Shown: positions 53,535 through 64,000, counted from the stretch's first letter. The stretch is 64,000 nt of DNA from Bacillus sp. SORGH_AS_0510 (GCF_030818775.1 NZ_JAUTAU010000001.1:330001-394000), one strand, 5' to 3'. Translations and numbers: made by a program. The notes: generated from the sequence alone by a model not told the origin.

Positions 53535-54665
53535 ATGAATCTGACATTTACAGAAGAACAAGAAATGATGCGAAAAATGGTCCGCGATTTTGCGAACAGT
53601 GAAATTGCGCCATTTGTTGAGAATATGGAAAAGGGTGAATTTCCACGTGAGATTCTCCGTAAAATGGGTGAGCTTGGCTTAATGGGAATTCCTGTGCCAG
53701 AAAGATATGGCGGGGCTGAAATGGATTTCACCTCCTACATTATTGCTATCAATGAGATTTCGAAGGTCAGCGCCACGCTGGGTGTGATTTTATCGGTGCA
53801 TACTTCGGTCGGTACGAACCCGATTCTTTATTTTGGAACGGAAGAGCAGAAGCAAAAGTATGTACCGAAGCTTGCTTCAGGTGAATACTTAGGGGCTTTT
53901 TGCTTAACCGAGCCGAGCGCTGGCTCAGATGCAGCAAGCCTGAAGTCGCGCGCGGTCAAGAAGGGTGACCATTATGTCATCAATGGCTCGAAGGTATTCA
54001 TAACTAACGGCGGTGAGGCCGATGTGTACATTGTGTTTGCGACCACTGAGCCGAAATTAGGCACTAAAGGCATCGCTGCATTTATTGTTGAAAAAGATAC
54101 CCCTGGGCTGATCATTGGGAAGGATGAGCACAAAATGGGGCTTCACGGCTCAAGAACCGTACAGCTTACGTTTGAAGACATGCGTGTGCCGGTAGAAAAT
54201 CTGCTTGGCAACGAAAGTGAAGGGTTTAAAATTGCGATGGCGAACCTTGATGTCGGCCGCATTGGCATTGCGACGCAAGCATTAGGTATTGCAGAGGCCG
54301 CGCAGTCTGCCGCAACGAACTATGCGAAGGAGCGCCACCAGTTTGGTAAACCAATTGCCGCGCAGCAGGGAATCGGCTTTAAGTTGGCGGATATGGCGAC
54401 AAGTGTGGAGGCGGCGAAACTATTAGTCTATCGGGCCGCAGATTTGCGCAGCCGCGGGTTGAAGTGCGGCCTCGAGGCCTCGATGGCAAAGTTGTTTGCG
54501 ACTCGCACAGCTGTCGAGGTAGCAACGGAAGCCATCCAAGTGTTTGGCGGCTACGGTTATACAGAGGATTACCCGGTAGAGCGCTACTTCCGCGATGCGA
54601 AGGTAACGGAAATCTATGAGGGTACGAGTGAGATTCAACGAATTGTGATTAGCAAGTATTTGTAG
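53535..54665 (+). CDS. Acyl-CoA dehydrogenase (first copy)
   Basis: 376 residues. FAD-dependent; CLTEPSAGSDA and the C-terminal FGGYGYTEDYPVERYFRDAK plus catalytic Glu in IYEGTSEIQR. Likely short-chain or branched-chain acyl-CoA oxidation (AcdA-like), with electrons to ETF and FadF. AAAAAGGGGAG before the ATG. Its stop codon TAG is inside the first unit of a 21-bp repeat array. Confidence 0.93.
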   Translation: MNLTFTEEQEMMRKMVRDFANSEIAPFVENMEKGEFPREILRKMGELGLMGIPVPERYGGAEMDFTSYIIAINEISKVSATLGVILSVHTSVGTNPILYFGTEEQKQKYVPKLASGEYLGAFCLTEPSAGSDAASLKSRAVKKGDHYVINGSKVFITNGGEADVYIVFATTEPKLGTKGIAAFIVEKDTPGLIIGKDEHKMGLHGSRTVQLTFEDMRVPVENLLGNESEGFKIAMANLDVGRIGIATQALGIAEAAQSAATNYAKERHQFGKPIAAQQGIGFKLADMATSVEAAKLLVYRAADLRSRGLKCGLEASMAKLFATRTAVEVATEAIQVFGGYGYTEDYPVERYFRDAKVTEIYEGTSEIQRIVISKYL

Positions 54666-54805
54666 ATAAAGATGGATTTTGTGTAGATATCCGGCCAAAA
54701 TGTGTAGATAAATCGAAAAAGTGTGTAGATATCTGAGCAAAATGTGTAGATAAACTCCGAAAGTGTGTAGATAAATCTAAAAAACATGTAGATATCCCAA
54801 AGGAG
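54659..54805 (+). repeat. 21-bp tandem array between the two acyl-CoA dehydrogenase genes (core TGTGTAGATAAA)
   Basis: Seven units of exactly 21 bp start at 54659, 54680, 54701, 54722, 54743, 54764 and 54785. ATAAA and ATATC variants mostly alternate. The stop codon of the first gene is in unit 1, and unit 7 merges with the AAAGGAGG ribosome site of the second. Confidence 0.95.
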
Positions 54806-54814
54806 GACCTAAAA

Positions 54815-55954
54815 ATGAACTTTAAGTTAACAGAAGAACATGAAATGATTCGAAAAATGGTTCGTGATTTTGCTAGAAACGAAGTGGCGCCGACTGCCGC
54901 TGAGCGTGACGAGGAAGAACGCTTCGACCGTGAAATTTTTGACAAAATGGCGGAGCTTGGTTTAACGGGAATTCCGTGGCCTGAAGAGTACGGCGGCATC
55001 GGAAGTGACTATTTAGCATACTGTATCGCAGTTGAGGAGCTTTCCCGTGTCTGTGCATCAACAGGGGTAACACTTTCAGCTCACACTTCACTTGCCGGCT
55101 GGCCAATCTACAAGTTTGGTAATGAAGAGCAAAAACAAAAGTACCTTCGCCCGATGGCAGAGGGAAGCAAAATTGGCGGCTACGGCTTAACAGAGCCCGG
55201 CAGCGGTTCGGATGCAGGCGGCATGAGAACAACGGCTCGCCTCGAAGGAGATCATTACGTTCTAAATGGTTCTAAAATTTTTATCACTAACGGCGGCATC
55301 GCTGATATCTATGTAGTTTTTGCACTAACCGATCCATCCAGCAAACAAAAGGGTACAACAGCATTTATCGTCGAAAGCGACTTCCCAGGCTTCTCTGTTG
55401 GGAAAAAAGAAAAGAAACTGGGCATTCGTTCGTCACCTACAACGGAAATTATTTTCGAAGATTGCAAGGTTCCAGTGGAAAACCGCCTAGGTGAAGAGGG
55501 CGAAGGATTTAAGATTGCCATGATGACATTGGATGGCGGCCGTAACGGGATCGCAGCACAAGCGGTGGGAATTGCGCAAGGCGCATTAGATGCAGCGGTG
55601 GACTATGCAAAAGAACGCAATCAGTTCGGTAAACCTATCGCGGCTCAGCAGGGAATCAGCTTTAAGTTGGCTGATATGGCAACCAGTATTGAAGCTTCAA
55701 GACTATTAACCTATCAAGCTGCATGGTTAGAGTCTAATGGTCTTCCGTATGGAAAAGAGTCTGCGATGTCCAAATTGTTTGCTGGGGACACAGCGATGAA
55801 GGTCACAACCGAAGCGGTTCAAGTGTTTGGCGGCTACGGTTATACAAAGGATTATCCAGTTGAACGATTCATGCGTGATGCAAAAATCACTCAAATATAC
55901 GAAGGCACACAAGAAATTCAACGACTCGTTATTTCAAGAATGATTACGAAGTAA
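54815..55954 (+). CDS. Acyl-CoA dehydrogenase (second copy)
   Basis: 379 residues, clearly paralogous to the preceding gene ([29 protein letters not shown], Glu in [10 protein letters not shown]). MmgC/isobutyryl- or butyryl-CoA type is likely given icmF nearby. ATG at 54815 is preceded by AAAGGAGG within the repeat. The tetR start follows 15 nt after its stop. Confidence 0.93.
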   Translation: MNFKLTEEHEMIRKMVRDFARNEVAPTAAERDEEERFDREIFDKMAELGLTGIPWPEEYGGIGSDYLAYCIAVEELSRVCASTGVTLSAHTSLAGWPIYKFGNEEQKQKYLRPMAEGSKIGGYGLTEPGSGSDAGGMRTTARLEGDHYVLNGSKIFITNGGIADIYVVFALTDPSSKQKGTTAFIVESDFPGFSVGKKEKKLGIRSSPTTEIIFEDCKVPVENRLGEEGEGFKIAMMTLDGGRNGIAAQAVGIAQGALDAAVDYAKERNQFGKPIAAQQGISFKLADMATSIEASRLLTYQAAWLESNGLPYGKESAMSKLFAGDTAMKVTTEAVQVFGGYGYTKDYPVERFMRDAKITQIYEGTQEIQRLVISRMITK

Positions 55955-55969
55955 GGTGGTCGAAGCGGG

Positions 55970-56641
55970 ATGAAAAAGCGGGAAGTACAGGCTTCGGTCA
56001 AGGATGAGCGCTTAGTGCAAAAGCGACGCGACCAGATGATCAAAGGGGCCGTGACACTTTTTAAACAAAAGGGGTTTCACCGGACAACGACGAGGGAAAT
56101 CGCCAAAGCAGCGGGCTTTAGTATTGGGACGCTTTATGAATACATCCGCACGAAGGAAGACGTGCTCTATCTAGTGTGTGACAGCATCTATGACCATGTC
56201 AGTGACAGGTTGCAGAAGGACTTAGCTTTGAAAAAAGGGACATTGGAAAGCTTGAAGCTTGGGATTGCCAACTTTTTTCAGGTTATGGATGAGATGCAGG
56301 CGGAAGTGCTCGTGATGTATCAGGAAGTGAAGTCCCTTTCTAGGGACGCCCTTCCTTATGTGTTGAAAAAAGAGATGGAAATGGTGGCCATGTTTGAAAA
56401 CCTGCTCTCACGGTGTGTTGAAAACGGCGAACTATCGCTGACTGAAAAGCAGGTTGAGTTGATTGCACATAACATTTTTGTGCAGGGACAAATGTGGGGC
56501 TTCCGCCGCTGGGCGCTTCGAAAACTATTTACGTTAGAAGAATATATTGAGCTGCAGACGGAGTTATTGTTAGCGGGGATTGGCGGCGAGGTCACGTCAG
56601 GCGAAAAGCGTCTGGAAAACGAGGCGAGTCGCGAACAGTAA
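55970..56641 (+). CDS. TetR/AcrR family transcriptional regulator
   Basis: 223 residues. N-terminal TetR helix-turn-helix (about 22-68; GFHRTTTREIAKAAGFSIGTLYEYIRTKEDVL), then an all-helical ligand domain. It is longer than B. subtilis FadR (194 aa), with an extra charged N-terminus. Its location suggests it senses an acyl-CoA and controls this cluster; the FadR-like operators at 48658 and 51069 are candidate targets. Overlap with the previous gene's transcript suggests autoregulation within the operon. Confidence 0.85.
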   Translation: MKKREVQASVKDERLVQKRRDQMIKGAVTLFKQKGFHRTTTREIAKAAGFSIGTLYEYIRTKEDVLYLVCDSIYDHVSDRLQKDLALKKGTLESLKLGIANFFQVMDEMQAEVLVMYQEVKSLSRDALPYVLKKEMEMVAMFENLLSRCVENGELSLTEKQVELIAHNIFVQGQMWGFRRWALRKLFTLEEYIELQTELLLAGIGGEVTSGEKRLENEASREQ

Positions 56642-56680
56642 AACGGAGTTCATTTTAAAATTATATGTAAATATCAAATT

Positions 56681-56889
56681 CGACTTTGAGAATTATCCAG
56701 CTCCAGCGCCTAGCCAGTTTTCACCCTGAATACTCTGCATTGAGTATCTTGTAACAATTATGGCTGGATAAAGCGATGATTGTTACAGCTTGGGTCAAAT
56801 AACCTTCGGTAAGTAAAGTCAAAGAGCGACTTTTCTTGGCGAAGAACATTTGCCTGTCGGGGCTGACCAAGGCGCTTGCGCTTTTCTTA
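56681..56889 (-). repeat. Intergenic repeat family B, copy 5 (long form)
   Basis: Reverse orientation; CTCCAGCGCCTAGCC ... TGTAACAATTAT ... ATGATTGTTACAG ... GGCGCTTGCGC. Fills the gap between tetR and icmF and ends at the icmF ribosome site region. Confidence 0.9.
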
Positions 56890-56904
56890 AAAAGGGGGAG
56901 TACG

Positions 56905-59900
56905 ATGGGAACTTATCAGCCAAAGCATCATATTCGGTTTGTGACGGCATCGAGTTTGTTTGATGGACATGATGCTTCGATTAATATTATGAGACGTATT
57001 CTTCAGTCGAGCGGGTCGGAGGTTATTCACCTCGGGCATAACCGTTCGGTGGAGGAGGTTGTGAACGCGGCGATTCAGGAGGATGTGCAGGGTATTGCCA
57101 TTTCTTCTTATCAAGGTGGGCACGTTGAATACTTTAAATATATGTATGACCTGTTAACGGAAAAGGGTGCACCGCATATCCGCATTTATGGCGGCGGGGG
57201 CGGCGTCATCATTCCTCGGGAAATTGATGAGCTTCATGCGTACGGGATTGCGCGCATCTTTTCACCAGAGGACGGCCGTTTGCTTGGATTGCAGGGCATG
57301 ATTGACCAGATGATTCAGGAGTGCGATTTTTCGACGGTTGACATGGACGCGGCGGAGCAAATTGAGAAGCTTCCGACGGGAGATGTAAATGCGATTGCGA
57401 AGCTAATTACGTTGGCTGAGCTTCATGTGGATAAAAAGAATGAAGCGGCTGCGGCGGCTGAGCAGGTGCTGGAGCAAGTGAAGTCGCTGGAAAAAGCGAT
57501 TCCGGTTGTGGGGATCACGGGTACTGGCGGCGCTGGTAAAAGTTCGTTGACGGATGAGTTGATTCGCCGTTTTATCAATGAGCTGCCGGATAAGAAGGTG
57601 GCGATTCTAAGCGTTGACCCGACGAAGCAAAAAACAGGCGGGGCTTTGCTGGGCGACCGGATTCGGATGAACGCAATTTTCTCTCCGAATGTGTATATGC
57701 GAAGCCTGGCGACGCGTCGTTCGAAGAATGAATTATCGCTGGCGATTAAGGATGCGGTGGCAGTGACGAAGGCGGCGGGCTTTGACTTGGTGATCGTGGA
57801 AACGAGCGGAATCGGGCAGGGGGATGCGGAAATCACGGAGATTTGTGATGTGTCCTTATATGTCATGACGAGCGAATTCGGGGCCCCTTCACAGCTTGAA
57901 AAGATTGATATGATCGATTTTGCGGACTTAATTGTCATCAACAAGTTTGAGCGCAAGGGCTCAGAGGATGCGAAGCGCCAGGTGCAGAAGCAATTCCAGC
58001 GCAGTCACATGTTGTTTGAAAAAGATTCGTCGGAAATGCCGGTGTATGGAACGATTGCGAGTCAGTTTAATGACCCAGGTACGAACGCGCTGTTTGCGGC
58101 ATTAGTGGGAAAAATTAATGAAAAAACGGCGACGGATTGGGTGACTTCTTTTAGCAAGAGTGCTGTGGTGGAAAAGCAAAATGTGATTATTCCTACGGAT
58201 CGTCGCTACTATTTACGAGAGATTTCTGAGACGGTGCGCGGCTACCATAAGAAGGCGGAAGAACAGGCGAATATTGCCCGGAAATTATTCCAGCTTGAGG
58301 GTGCGATTCTTGCGGTTCAGGACCAGCAGGAGGTAGTGGCTGCGTTGGAAGCGGTGAAGCAGGAGACGGAAGCTCGTTTAACGCCTGAATCGAAAAAGAT
58401 TCTCGATACGTGGGAACAGACGAAGGAAGCCTATTCTGGCGACCAGTTTGTGACGCGCATCCGCGATAAAGAAATTATTACGGTGTTAAAGACGAAGAGT
58501 TTATCTGGAATTGATATTCCGAAGGTGGCCTTGCCGAAGTTTAAGGACTATGGGGAAATTCTTCGCTGGGTGTATCAGGAGAACGTTCCGGGTGCGTTCC
58601 CATATACGGCAGGGGTATTCCCGTTCAAGCGTGAGGGTGAGGATCCGAAGCGCCAGTTTGCCGGAGAGGGGACACCGGAGCGGACCAACCGCCGTTTCCA
58701 CTATTTATCGAAGGATGATGCGGCGAAACGCTTAAGTACGGCGTTTGACTCGGTGACGTTGTACGGGGAAGACCCGGATTACCGCCCAGATATTTATGGG
58801 AAGGTCGGCGAGAGCGGCGTTAGCGTGTGTACGTTAGATGATATGAAGAAACTGTATGACGGGTTTGATTTATGTCACCCATCGACGTCTGTTTCGATGA
58901 CGATCAATGGTCCGGCGCCGATAATTTTGGCGATGTTTATGAATACGGCGATTGACCAGCAGGTGAAGAAGAGGGAAGAAGAGCTTGGCCGCGTATTAAC
59001 GGTGGAAGAGTTTGCTGAAGTGCGTGCCTATACTTTGCGTACGGTTCGCGGTACGGTTCAGGCGGATATTTTAAAAGAAGATCAAGGACAAAACACATGT
59101 ATCTTCTCTACAGAGTTTGCACTGCGGATGATGGGCGATATTCAGCAATATTTCATTGATCACCAGGTGCGCAACTATTATTCGGTGTCGATTTCTGGTT
59201 ATCATATTGCGGAAGCAGGGGCGAACCCGATTTCGCAGCTGGCGTTTACGCTTTCGAACGGCTTTACGTATGTGGAGTATTATTTAAGCCGCGGCATGAA
59301 GATTGACGATTTTGCGCCGAACTTATCGTTCTTCTTCTCGAACGGGTTGGATCCAGAATATACGGTGATTGGCCGGGTAGCGCGCCGCATTTGGGCGACC
59401 GTGATGCGTGATAAGTATGGTGCGAATGAGCGAAGCCAAAAGCTGAAGTACCATGTTCAGACGTCAGGCCGTTCACTGCATGCACAGGAAATTGACTTTA
59501 ATGACATCCGTACTACGCTTCAAGCGTTGATGGCATTGCACGACAACTGTAACTCCCTTCATACAAATGCGTATGATGAGGCGATTACGACTCCGACAGA
59601 GGAATCGGTTCGCCGCGCGATGGCAATTCAGATGATTATCACGAAGGAGCATGGTTTGACGAAGAATGAGAATCCGCTTCAAGGCTCGTTTATTGTGGAA
59701 GAGTTGACGGAGTTGGTAGAGGAAGCGGTGCTTCAGGAGTTTGAGCGCTTGAATGACCGCGGCGGTGTTCTTGGTTCGATGGAAACGCAGTACCAACGCG
59801 GAAAGATTCAGGATGAATCAATGTTCTATGAAATGAAGAAGCATACGGGCGAGCTGCCGATTATCGGAGTGAACACGTATTTGAATCCGAATCCTCCTTC

Positions 59901-60153
59901 TGTGGAAGACGTGAACAATATGGAATTGGCACGGGCAACGACGGAGGAAAAGGAATTGCAGATTCATAATCTGCGTGCATTCCAGGAGTCGCATGCGGAC
60001 AAAGCGGCTGATGCGTTAAAACGGTTGAAAGAAGCAGCAGTCAGTGGCGGCAACATTTTTGCAGAACTAATGGAAACCGTCCAAGTCGCAAGCCTAGGCC
60101 AAATCACACGTGCATTGTATGAAGTCGGCGGACAATATCGCCGGAATATGTAA
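56905..60153 (+). CDS. icmF: Fused isobutyryl-CoA mutase IcmF (B12-dependent, with G-protein chaperone domain)
   Basis: 1082 residues in three parts. Residues ~1-150: cobalamin-binding domain with [12 protein letters not shown] (the B12-ligating His). Residues ~195-420: MeaI-type GTPase with P-loop GTGGAGKSS (~207-215) and NKFERKG. Residues ~560-1082: mutase barrel with [14 protein letters not shown] and [14 protein letters not shown]. Interconverts isobutyryl-CoA and butyryl-CoA, linking valine/branched acid breakdown to the neighbouring acd, hbd and thiolase steps. ATG at 56905 follows AAAGGGGGAG; in-frame codons further upstream lie in the family B repeat and are not used. Confidence 0.97.
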   Translation: MGTYQPKHHIRFVTASSLFDGHDASINIMRRILQSSGSEVIHLGHNRSVEEVVNAAIQEDVQGIAISSYQGGHVEYFKYMYDLLTEKGAPHIRIYGGGGGVIIPREIDELHAYGIARIFSPEDGRLLGLQGMIDQMIQECDFSTVDMDAAEQIEKLPTGDVNAIAKLITLAELHVDKKNEAAAAAEQVLEQVKSLEKAIPVVGITGTGGAGKSSLTDELIRRFINELPDKKVAILSVDPTKQKTGGALLGDRIRMNAIFSPNVYMRSLATRRSKNELSLAIKDAVAVTKAAGFDLVIVETSGIGQGDAEITEICDVSLYVMTSEFGAPSQLEKIDMIDFADLIVINKFERKGSEDAKRQVQKQFQRSHMLFEKDSSEMPVYGTIASQFNDPGTNALFAALVGKINEKTATDWVTSFSKSAVVEKQNVIIPTDRRYYLREISETVRGYHKKAEEQANIARKLFQLEGAILAVQDQQEVVAALEAVKQETEARLTPESKKILDTWEQTKEAYSGDQFVTRIRDKEIITVLKTKSLSGIDIPKVALPKFKDYGEILRWVYQENVPGAFPYTAGVFPFKREGEDPKRQFAGEGTPERTNRRFHYLSKDDAAKRLSTAFDSVTLYGEDPDYRPDIYGKVGESGVSVCTLDDMKKLYDGFDLCHPSTSVSMTINGPAPIILAMFMNTAIDQQVKKREEELGRVLTVEEFAEVRAYTLRTVRGTVQADILKEDQGQNTCIFSTEFALRMMGDIQQYFIDHQVRNYYSVSISGYHIAEAGANPISQLAFTLSNGFTYVEYYLSRGMKIDDFAPNLSFFFSNGLDPEYTVIGRVARRIWATVMRDKYGANERSQKLKYHVQTSGRSLHAQEIDFNDIRTTLQALMALHDNCNSLHTNAYDEAITTPTEESVRRAMAIQMIITKEHGLTKNENPLQGSFIVEELTELVEEAVLQEFERLNDRGGVLGSMETQYQRGKIQDESMFYEMKKHTGELPIIGVNTYLNPNPPSVEDVNNMELARATTEEKELQIHNLRAFQESHADKAADALKRLKEAAVSGGNIFAELMETVQVASLGQITRALYEVGGQYRRNM

Positions 60154-60154
60154 A

Positions 60155-60440
60155 AAGAAAAGCGACCGTTTAGCGCACGACAAGCTAGGGGCCCGGTCCG
60201 ACTGAGATAAAGGAAACTAGAAAAGTAAAAGCGCCTTGATCAGCCCCGACTGGCAAATGTTCTTCGGCGAGAAAAGTCCGTCTTTTGACTTTTCTTGACG
60301 AAGGTTATTTGACCCGAGGGGCTAGGCGCTGTAGAGCTAGACACAGGAAGAGCGGAGCGATTCGATGTTGACTTATCGTAGGGAGGATTGGGATGGCCAC
60401 TAGTCGCTGGGGGCCGGAGCTAGACATTTCTCAAGGTTAA
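60155..60440. repeat. Composite repeat: outer element interrupted by a family B copy
   Basis: Left part 60155-60219 (GAAAAGCGACCGTTTAGCG ... GATAAAGGAAAC) and right part 60343-60440 (GGAAGAGCGGAGCGATTCG ... CGCTGGGGGCCGGAGC) look like halves of one element of a third type, with the family B copy between. Confidence 0.6.
60220..60342 (+). repeat. Intergenic repeat family B, copy 6 (short form, nested)
   Basis: GAAAAGTAAAAGCGCCTTG ... GACCCGAGGGGCTAGGCGC with inner hairpin around CTTCGGCGAG; lies inside a second repeat. Confidence 0.85.
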
Positions 60441-60466
60441 AATAAATTTAAATTAAAACATTGTAG

Positions 60467-60510
60467 GGTGTCAGGCACCATGTGAATATGTCACAAAGGT
60501 GCCTGACACC
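60467..60510. repeat. GGTGTCAGGCACC hairpin (second copy)
   Basis: GGTGTCAGGCACC ... GGTGCCTGACACC, a 13-bp stem with the loop ATGTGAATATGTCACAAA; related to the hairpin at 5607-5645. Confidence 0.85.
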
Positions 60511-60623
60511 AATCTTTGTTTTTATGGAAAAAATTTTGGGTACAACATGTTAAATTGAAGCGTTATCTTATATAATCTAACTAGTGTAAAAAACTTCTAA
60601 GAGATTTGGCAGGTGGGGTAAAG

Positions 60624-60821
60624 GTGAAGGTTAGTCACATATTATTGATTTTGATTGTATTTGCCTGGCCATTATACTATCTCTACCAACTGCAATTAGG
60701 CGCCGTCTCGTTTCTTTTACTAGCGATTTTCTTCTTGGTGATCACGATTAAAGAGACCAAAAAGCTAAAAAAGCAGGAGAATGGTGACACACCTAAGTCC
60801 AATCACGAAAAAATCAAGTGA
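60624..60821 (+). CDS. Small membrane protein, function unknown
   Basis: 65 residues from GTG at 60624 (MKVSHILLILIVFAWPLYY), which follows GGTGGGG. Two hydrophobic segments (about 5-20 and 25-43) and a charged, Lys-rich tail (KETKKLKKQENGD). No family recognised. It precedes rpoE in a stretch filled with repeats. Confidence 0.6.
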   Translation: MKVSHILLILIVFAWPLYYLYQLQLGAVSFLLLAIFFLVITIKETKKLKKQENGDTPKSNHEKIK

Positions 60822-60882
60822 AACATTAGTTAGAAACTAGCATAAACGGGAAGATTTTGTTTATAATGGAGAATATGTCTTT

Positions 60883-61001
60883 AAAGCGGAAGCGCCTTGA
60901 TCAGCCCCGACAGGCAAATGTTCTTCGCCAAGAAAAGTCGTCTTTTTGACTTTTATTGGCGAAGGTTATTTGACCCGAGGGGCTAGGCGTTGCAGCTGGA
61001 T
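60883..61001 (+). repeat. Intergenic repeat family B, copy 7 (short form)
   Basis: AAAGCGGAAGCGCCTTGATC ... GACCCGAGGGGCTAGGCG with inner hairpin CTTCGCCAAG ... TTGGCGAAG; upstream of rpoE. Confidence 0.9.
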
Positions 61002-61080
61002 AGGACTGGTATATGGTCCTAGTAAAAAGTTCGTTAATCACTCATAACCGAGTGTTAAATAGAGAAAGGAAGTGCCCATA

Positions 61081-61647
61081 TTGAGTTTAGCACAATACTC
61101 AAAAGAGGAATTACAAGAGTTATCACTCATCGAACTGGCTCACGAATACTTAAAAAATAGTAAGCAGCCAATCACTTTTAACGAATTAGTGAATGAAATC
61201 ACCAATGCTGTTGATATGTCTCAAGAGGAAATTCGCTCAAGACTTGCACAGTTTTATACAGATATGAATATTGACGGCCGCTTCCTCTCATTAGGAGAAA
61301 ACCGTTGGGGACTTCGTTTATGGTATCCAGTAGATACAGCTGAAGAAGAAGTTGTTACTGCGGTGAAACCGAAGAAGAAGAAAGCGAAGAAGGTTGTTGA
61401 CGAAGACGAAATTGAAGACTTCGAGGAAGTCGAAGATGAAGATTACGATGATCTTGACGATTTTGCCGATGAGGACGATCTTCTTGATGACGACGAAGAT
61501 ATTGATCTGGACGAGGACGAAGATTTGGATATTGACGAAGACGTCATTGAAGACGAAGAGTTCGAGTTAGACGAAGATGAAGATTTAGATGAGGATCTTG
61601 ATGAAGAGGACGAAATGTTTGACGAGGAAGAAGACGAAGAGTTGTAA
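61081..61647 (+). CDS. rpoE: DNA-directed RNA polymerase delta subunit
   Basis: 188 residues. N-terminal HARE-HTH domain (about 1-85; AQYSKEELQELSLIELAH, FYTDMNIDGRFLSLGENRWGLR) and a very acidic disordered tail (about 110-188). Delta speeds RNA polymerase recycling and lowers promoter-complex stability in Firmicutes. TTG at 61081 is chosen by match to the short MGIKQYS-type N-terminus of B. subtilis RpoE and AAAGGAAG upstream; GTG at 61072 is an alternative. Confidence 0.95.
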   Translation: MSLAQYSKEELQELSLIELAHEYLKNSKQPITFNELVNEITNAVDMSQEEIRSRLAQFYTDMNIDGRFLSLGENRWGLRLWYPVDTAEEEVVTAVKPKKKKAKKVVDEDEIEDFEEVEDEDYDDLDDFADEDDLLDDDEDIDLDEDEDLDIDEDVIEDEEFELDEDEDLDEDLDEEDEMFDEEEDEEL

Positions 61648-61656
61648 AACTACAGC

Positions 61657-61768
61657 TTGACTTTTTATTCCCGCCCTTGTATCATCTTTTTTGGGCTCCT
61701 TAAAAAAGGACAAATCAATTTTTACTTATATGCGCTCCCTTGCACTGGCGAGAGGAGCGCTTTTTATT
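61657..61768 (+). promoter_or_regulatory. pyrG promoter and CTP-sensitive attenuator leader
   Basis: TTGACT (61657-61662), 17 nt, TATCAT (61680-61685), start at GGGC (61693). The leader ends in a terminator GCGCTCC ... GGAGCGC-TTTTT (61732-61765). Its 5' strand contains CTCCCTTGC, like the pyrimidine tract that pairs with the extra G residues added by slippage at low CTP in B. subtilis pyrG. It also ends rpoE. Confidence 0.85.
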
Positions 61769-61771
61769 TTT

Positions 61772-61801
61772 TAAAAAACTCCCGTAAAATGGAGTTTTTT
61801 C
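61772..61801 (+). terminator. Second hairpin in the pyrG leader
   Basis: AAAAAACTCC-CGTAAAAT-GGAGTTTTTT, a perfect 10-bp stem with T-run directly behind the attenuator; the rest of the leader to 61960 shows no gene. Confidence 0.8.
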
Positions 61802-61947
61802 GTTTTTTAGTCTAAAGGGATAAATAAGTGAAAAACAACGATTGACGAACCCGACTTGGCCTGACGGAATGACGGCTTCATTCAGCAGCCAAAATATTTT
61901 TTATGAAAAATCCTAAACAGACTGAATAATGGTCAAACTGTAAATAA

Positions 61948-63555
<1,608 letters not shown>

Positions 63556-63569
63556 TTTTGTTTGGGGAG

Positions 63570-63607
63570 GGCCAGTTTCCTTTTTTGAGGGGGACTGGCC
63601 TTTTTAT
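63570..63607 (+). terminator. Terminator of pyrG
   Basis: GGCCAGT / ACTGGCC stem, 17-nt loop, then TTTTTATTTT. Confidence 0.85.
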
Positions 63608-63620
63608 TTTGGATGGAAAT

Positions 63621-63748
63621 GGAAAAATATCCAATGTTGTTGGAAAATGAGCCAATCATGGGTGGAAATGAGCCAATCCCTCTCGAAAATGAGCCAAAAC
63701 ATGATAAAAATGAGCCAATCCGGCCCAAAAATGAACCAATCACAAAAA
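63621..63748 (+). repeat. 21-bp tandem array behind pyrG (core AAATGAGCCAATC)
   Basis: Units of exactly 21 bp from 63642 (GAAAATGAGCCAATC), with further starts at 63663, 63684, 63705 and 63726, and a degenerate one before. It fills the gap between the pyrG terminator and convergent ywjG. Confidence 0.93.
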
Positions 63749-63771
63749 AACGACCCCACTCAAAGGGCCGT

Positions 63772-64000
63772 TCACTCAAAATATTCCGCTAAAATCTCAT
63801 CAATCGTAAATTTTAAGCCAAAATAAACGTACAAGGCCGCCATCGAAGACGGATAACCGTAGCGATTGCCTTCATCATCTGGCAATAAGCCTTTTTTCAA
63901 GCGCAAATCAATATGTACATCCGCTAATTCGGTTAAATCCCCGTCTGTAACCGTTGAAACCGCCACAAATGGGATGCCTTTAGCCTTCAAAGCAGAAGCA
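63772..64000 (-). CDS. ywjG: DUF2529 family protein YwjG (partial, 5' end outside window)
   Basis: The last 75 codons are present; the frame is open at the window edge. Segments PFVAVSTVTDGDLTELADVHIDL and YPSSMAALYVYFGLKFTIDEIL match YwjG, a SIS-like fold of unknown function. Convergent with pyrG, as expected from the pyrG-ywjG-spo0F order in B. subtilis. Confidence 0.85.
   Translation of the reverse strand, partial: ASALKAKGIPFVAVSTVTDGDLTELADVHIDLRLKKGLLPDDEGNRYGYPSSMAALYVYFGLKFTIDEILAEYFE

Noticed and set aside
54659..54805. CRISPR array
   Set aside because: Cores of about 13 bp with 7-8 bp spacers are too short, units are degenerate and no cas gene is near. The same holds for the other arrays.
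56836..56904. Upstream start of icmF
   Set aside because: Those codons belong to the family B repeat; the ATG at 56905 has the ribosome site.
60480..60496. Fnr box TGTGAATATGTCACA
   Set aside because: The spacing is 5 instead of 6 bp and it is the loop of a repeat hairpin with no promoter in the right place.

Overview
The window looks like chromosome of a spore-forming, facultatively anaerobic Bacillaceae species (Bacillus/Neobacillus-like). Gene order from about 29 kb to the end follows the Bacillus subtilis ywdI-ywdK-gerQ-hemQ-pta-lipL-rsfA-ywfO-ywgA-ywhB/C/D-pbpG-speE-speB-ywiB-argS ... uvsE-clsB-fadF ... rpoE-pyrG-ywjG block. Spore genes (gerQ, rsfA, sspH, pbpG, a small SASP-like protein), bacillithiol synthesis (bshB2) and a ParB-binding parS site agree with this. 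The species call is an inference from synteny and families; no database was searched.

Layout. 1-5.6 kb: a partial B12-binding radical SAM protein, a YbaK deacylase, a two-P-loop ATPase, a SASP-like microgene, an AlkD-like protein and a HAD phosphatase. 5.6-12.3 kb (minus strand): a nitrous-oxide reductase operon, cytochrome c-nosZ (clade II, Sec-exported)-nosB-like-nosD-nosY-nosF-lipoprotein. 12.7-13.5 kb: a divergent Fnr-like regulator. 14-16.3 kb: bshB2, yojF, pdxK. 16.6-28.6 kb: fdhD, a membrane formate dehydrogenase (alpha-beta-gamma), fdhE and molybdenum-cofactor genes (mobA, moeA, a MoeA-PBP fusion, moaE, moaD, moeB). 29-45.7 kb: conserved housekeeping and spore genes. 46-63.6 kb: sspH, uvsE, clsB, fadF, a fatty/branched acid oxidation cluster (thiolase, 3-hydroxyacyl-CoA dehydrogenase, two acyl-CoA dehydrogenases, TetR regulator, fused isobutyryl-CoA mutase icmF), rpoE and pyrG, then partial ywjG.

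How it works together. Formate dehydrogenase would pass electrons to menaquinone outside the membrane, and NosZ could use them to reduce N2O; both depend on cofactors whose assembly genes lie alongside. The Fnr-like gene, the nos operon and the fdhD-fdh genes each have an Fnr-type box 32-33 nt (centre to centre) from a -10 box, so one oxygen- or redox-sensing regulon is likely. The formate dehydrogenase alpha gene has an in-frame UGA (position 18021) followed 11 nt later by a SECIS minihelix with the bulged U and GGUCU loop of the E. coli type, so it should be read as one 995-residue selenoprotein and not as two broken genes.

The intergenic DNA is unusually rich in repeats: family A (5 copies, mostly upstream of genes), family B (7 copies, often at convergent gene ends), each in a short and a long form; a 39-bp GGGGGAC-hairpin family; a 52-bp terminator-like array behind the Fnr-like gene; and four arrays of exactly or nearly 21-bp period, each with its own unit sequence on a shared framework, directly behind argS, the thiolase gene, an acyl-CoA dehydrogenase gene and pyrG. 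These 21-bp arrays are the least explained structures seen here.
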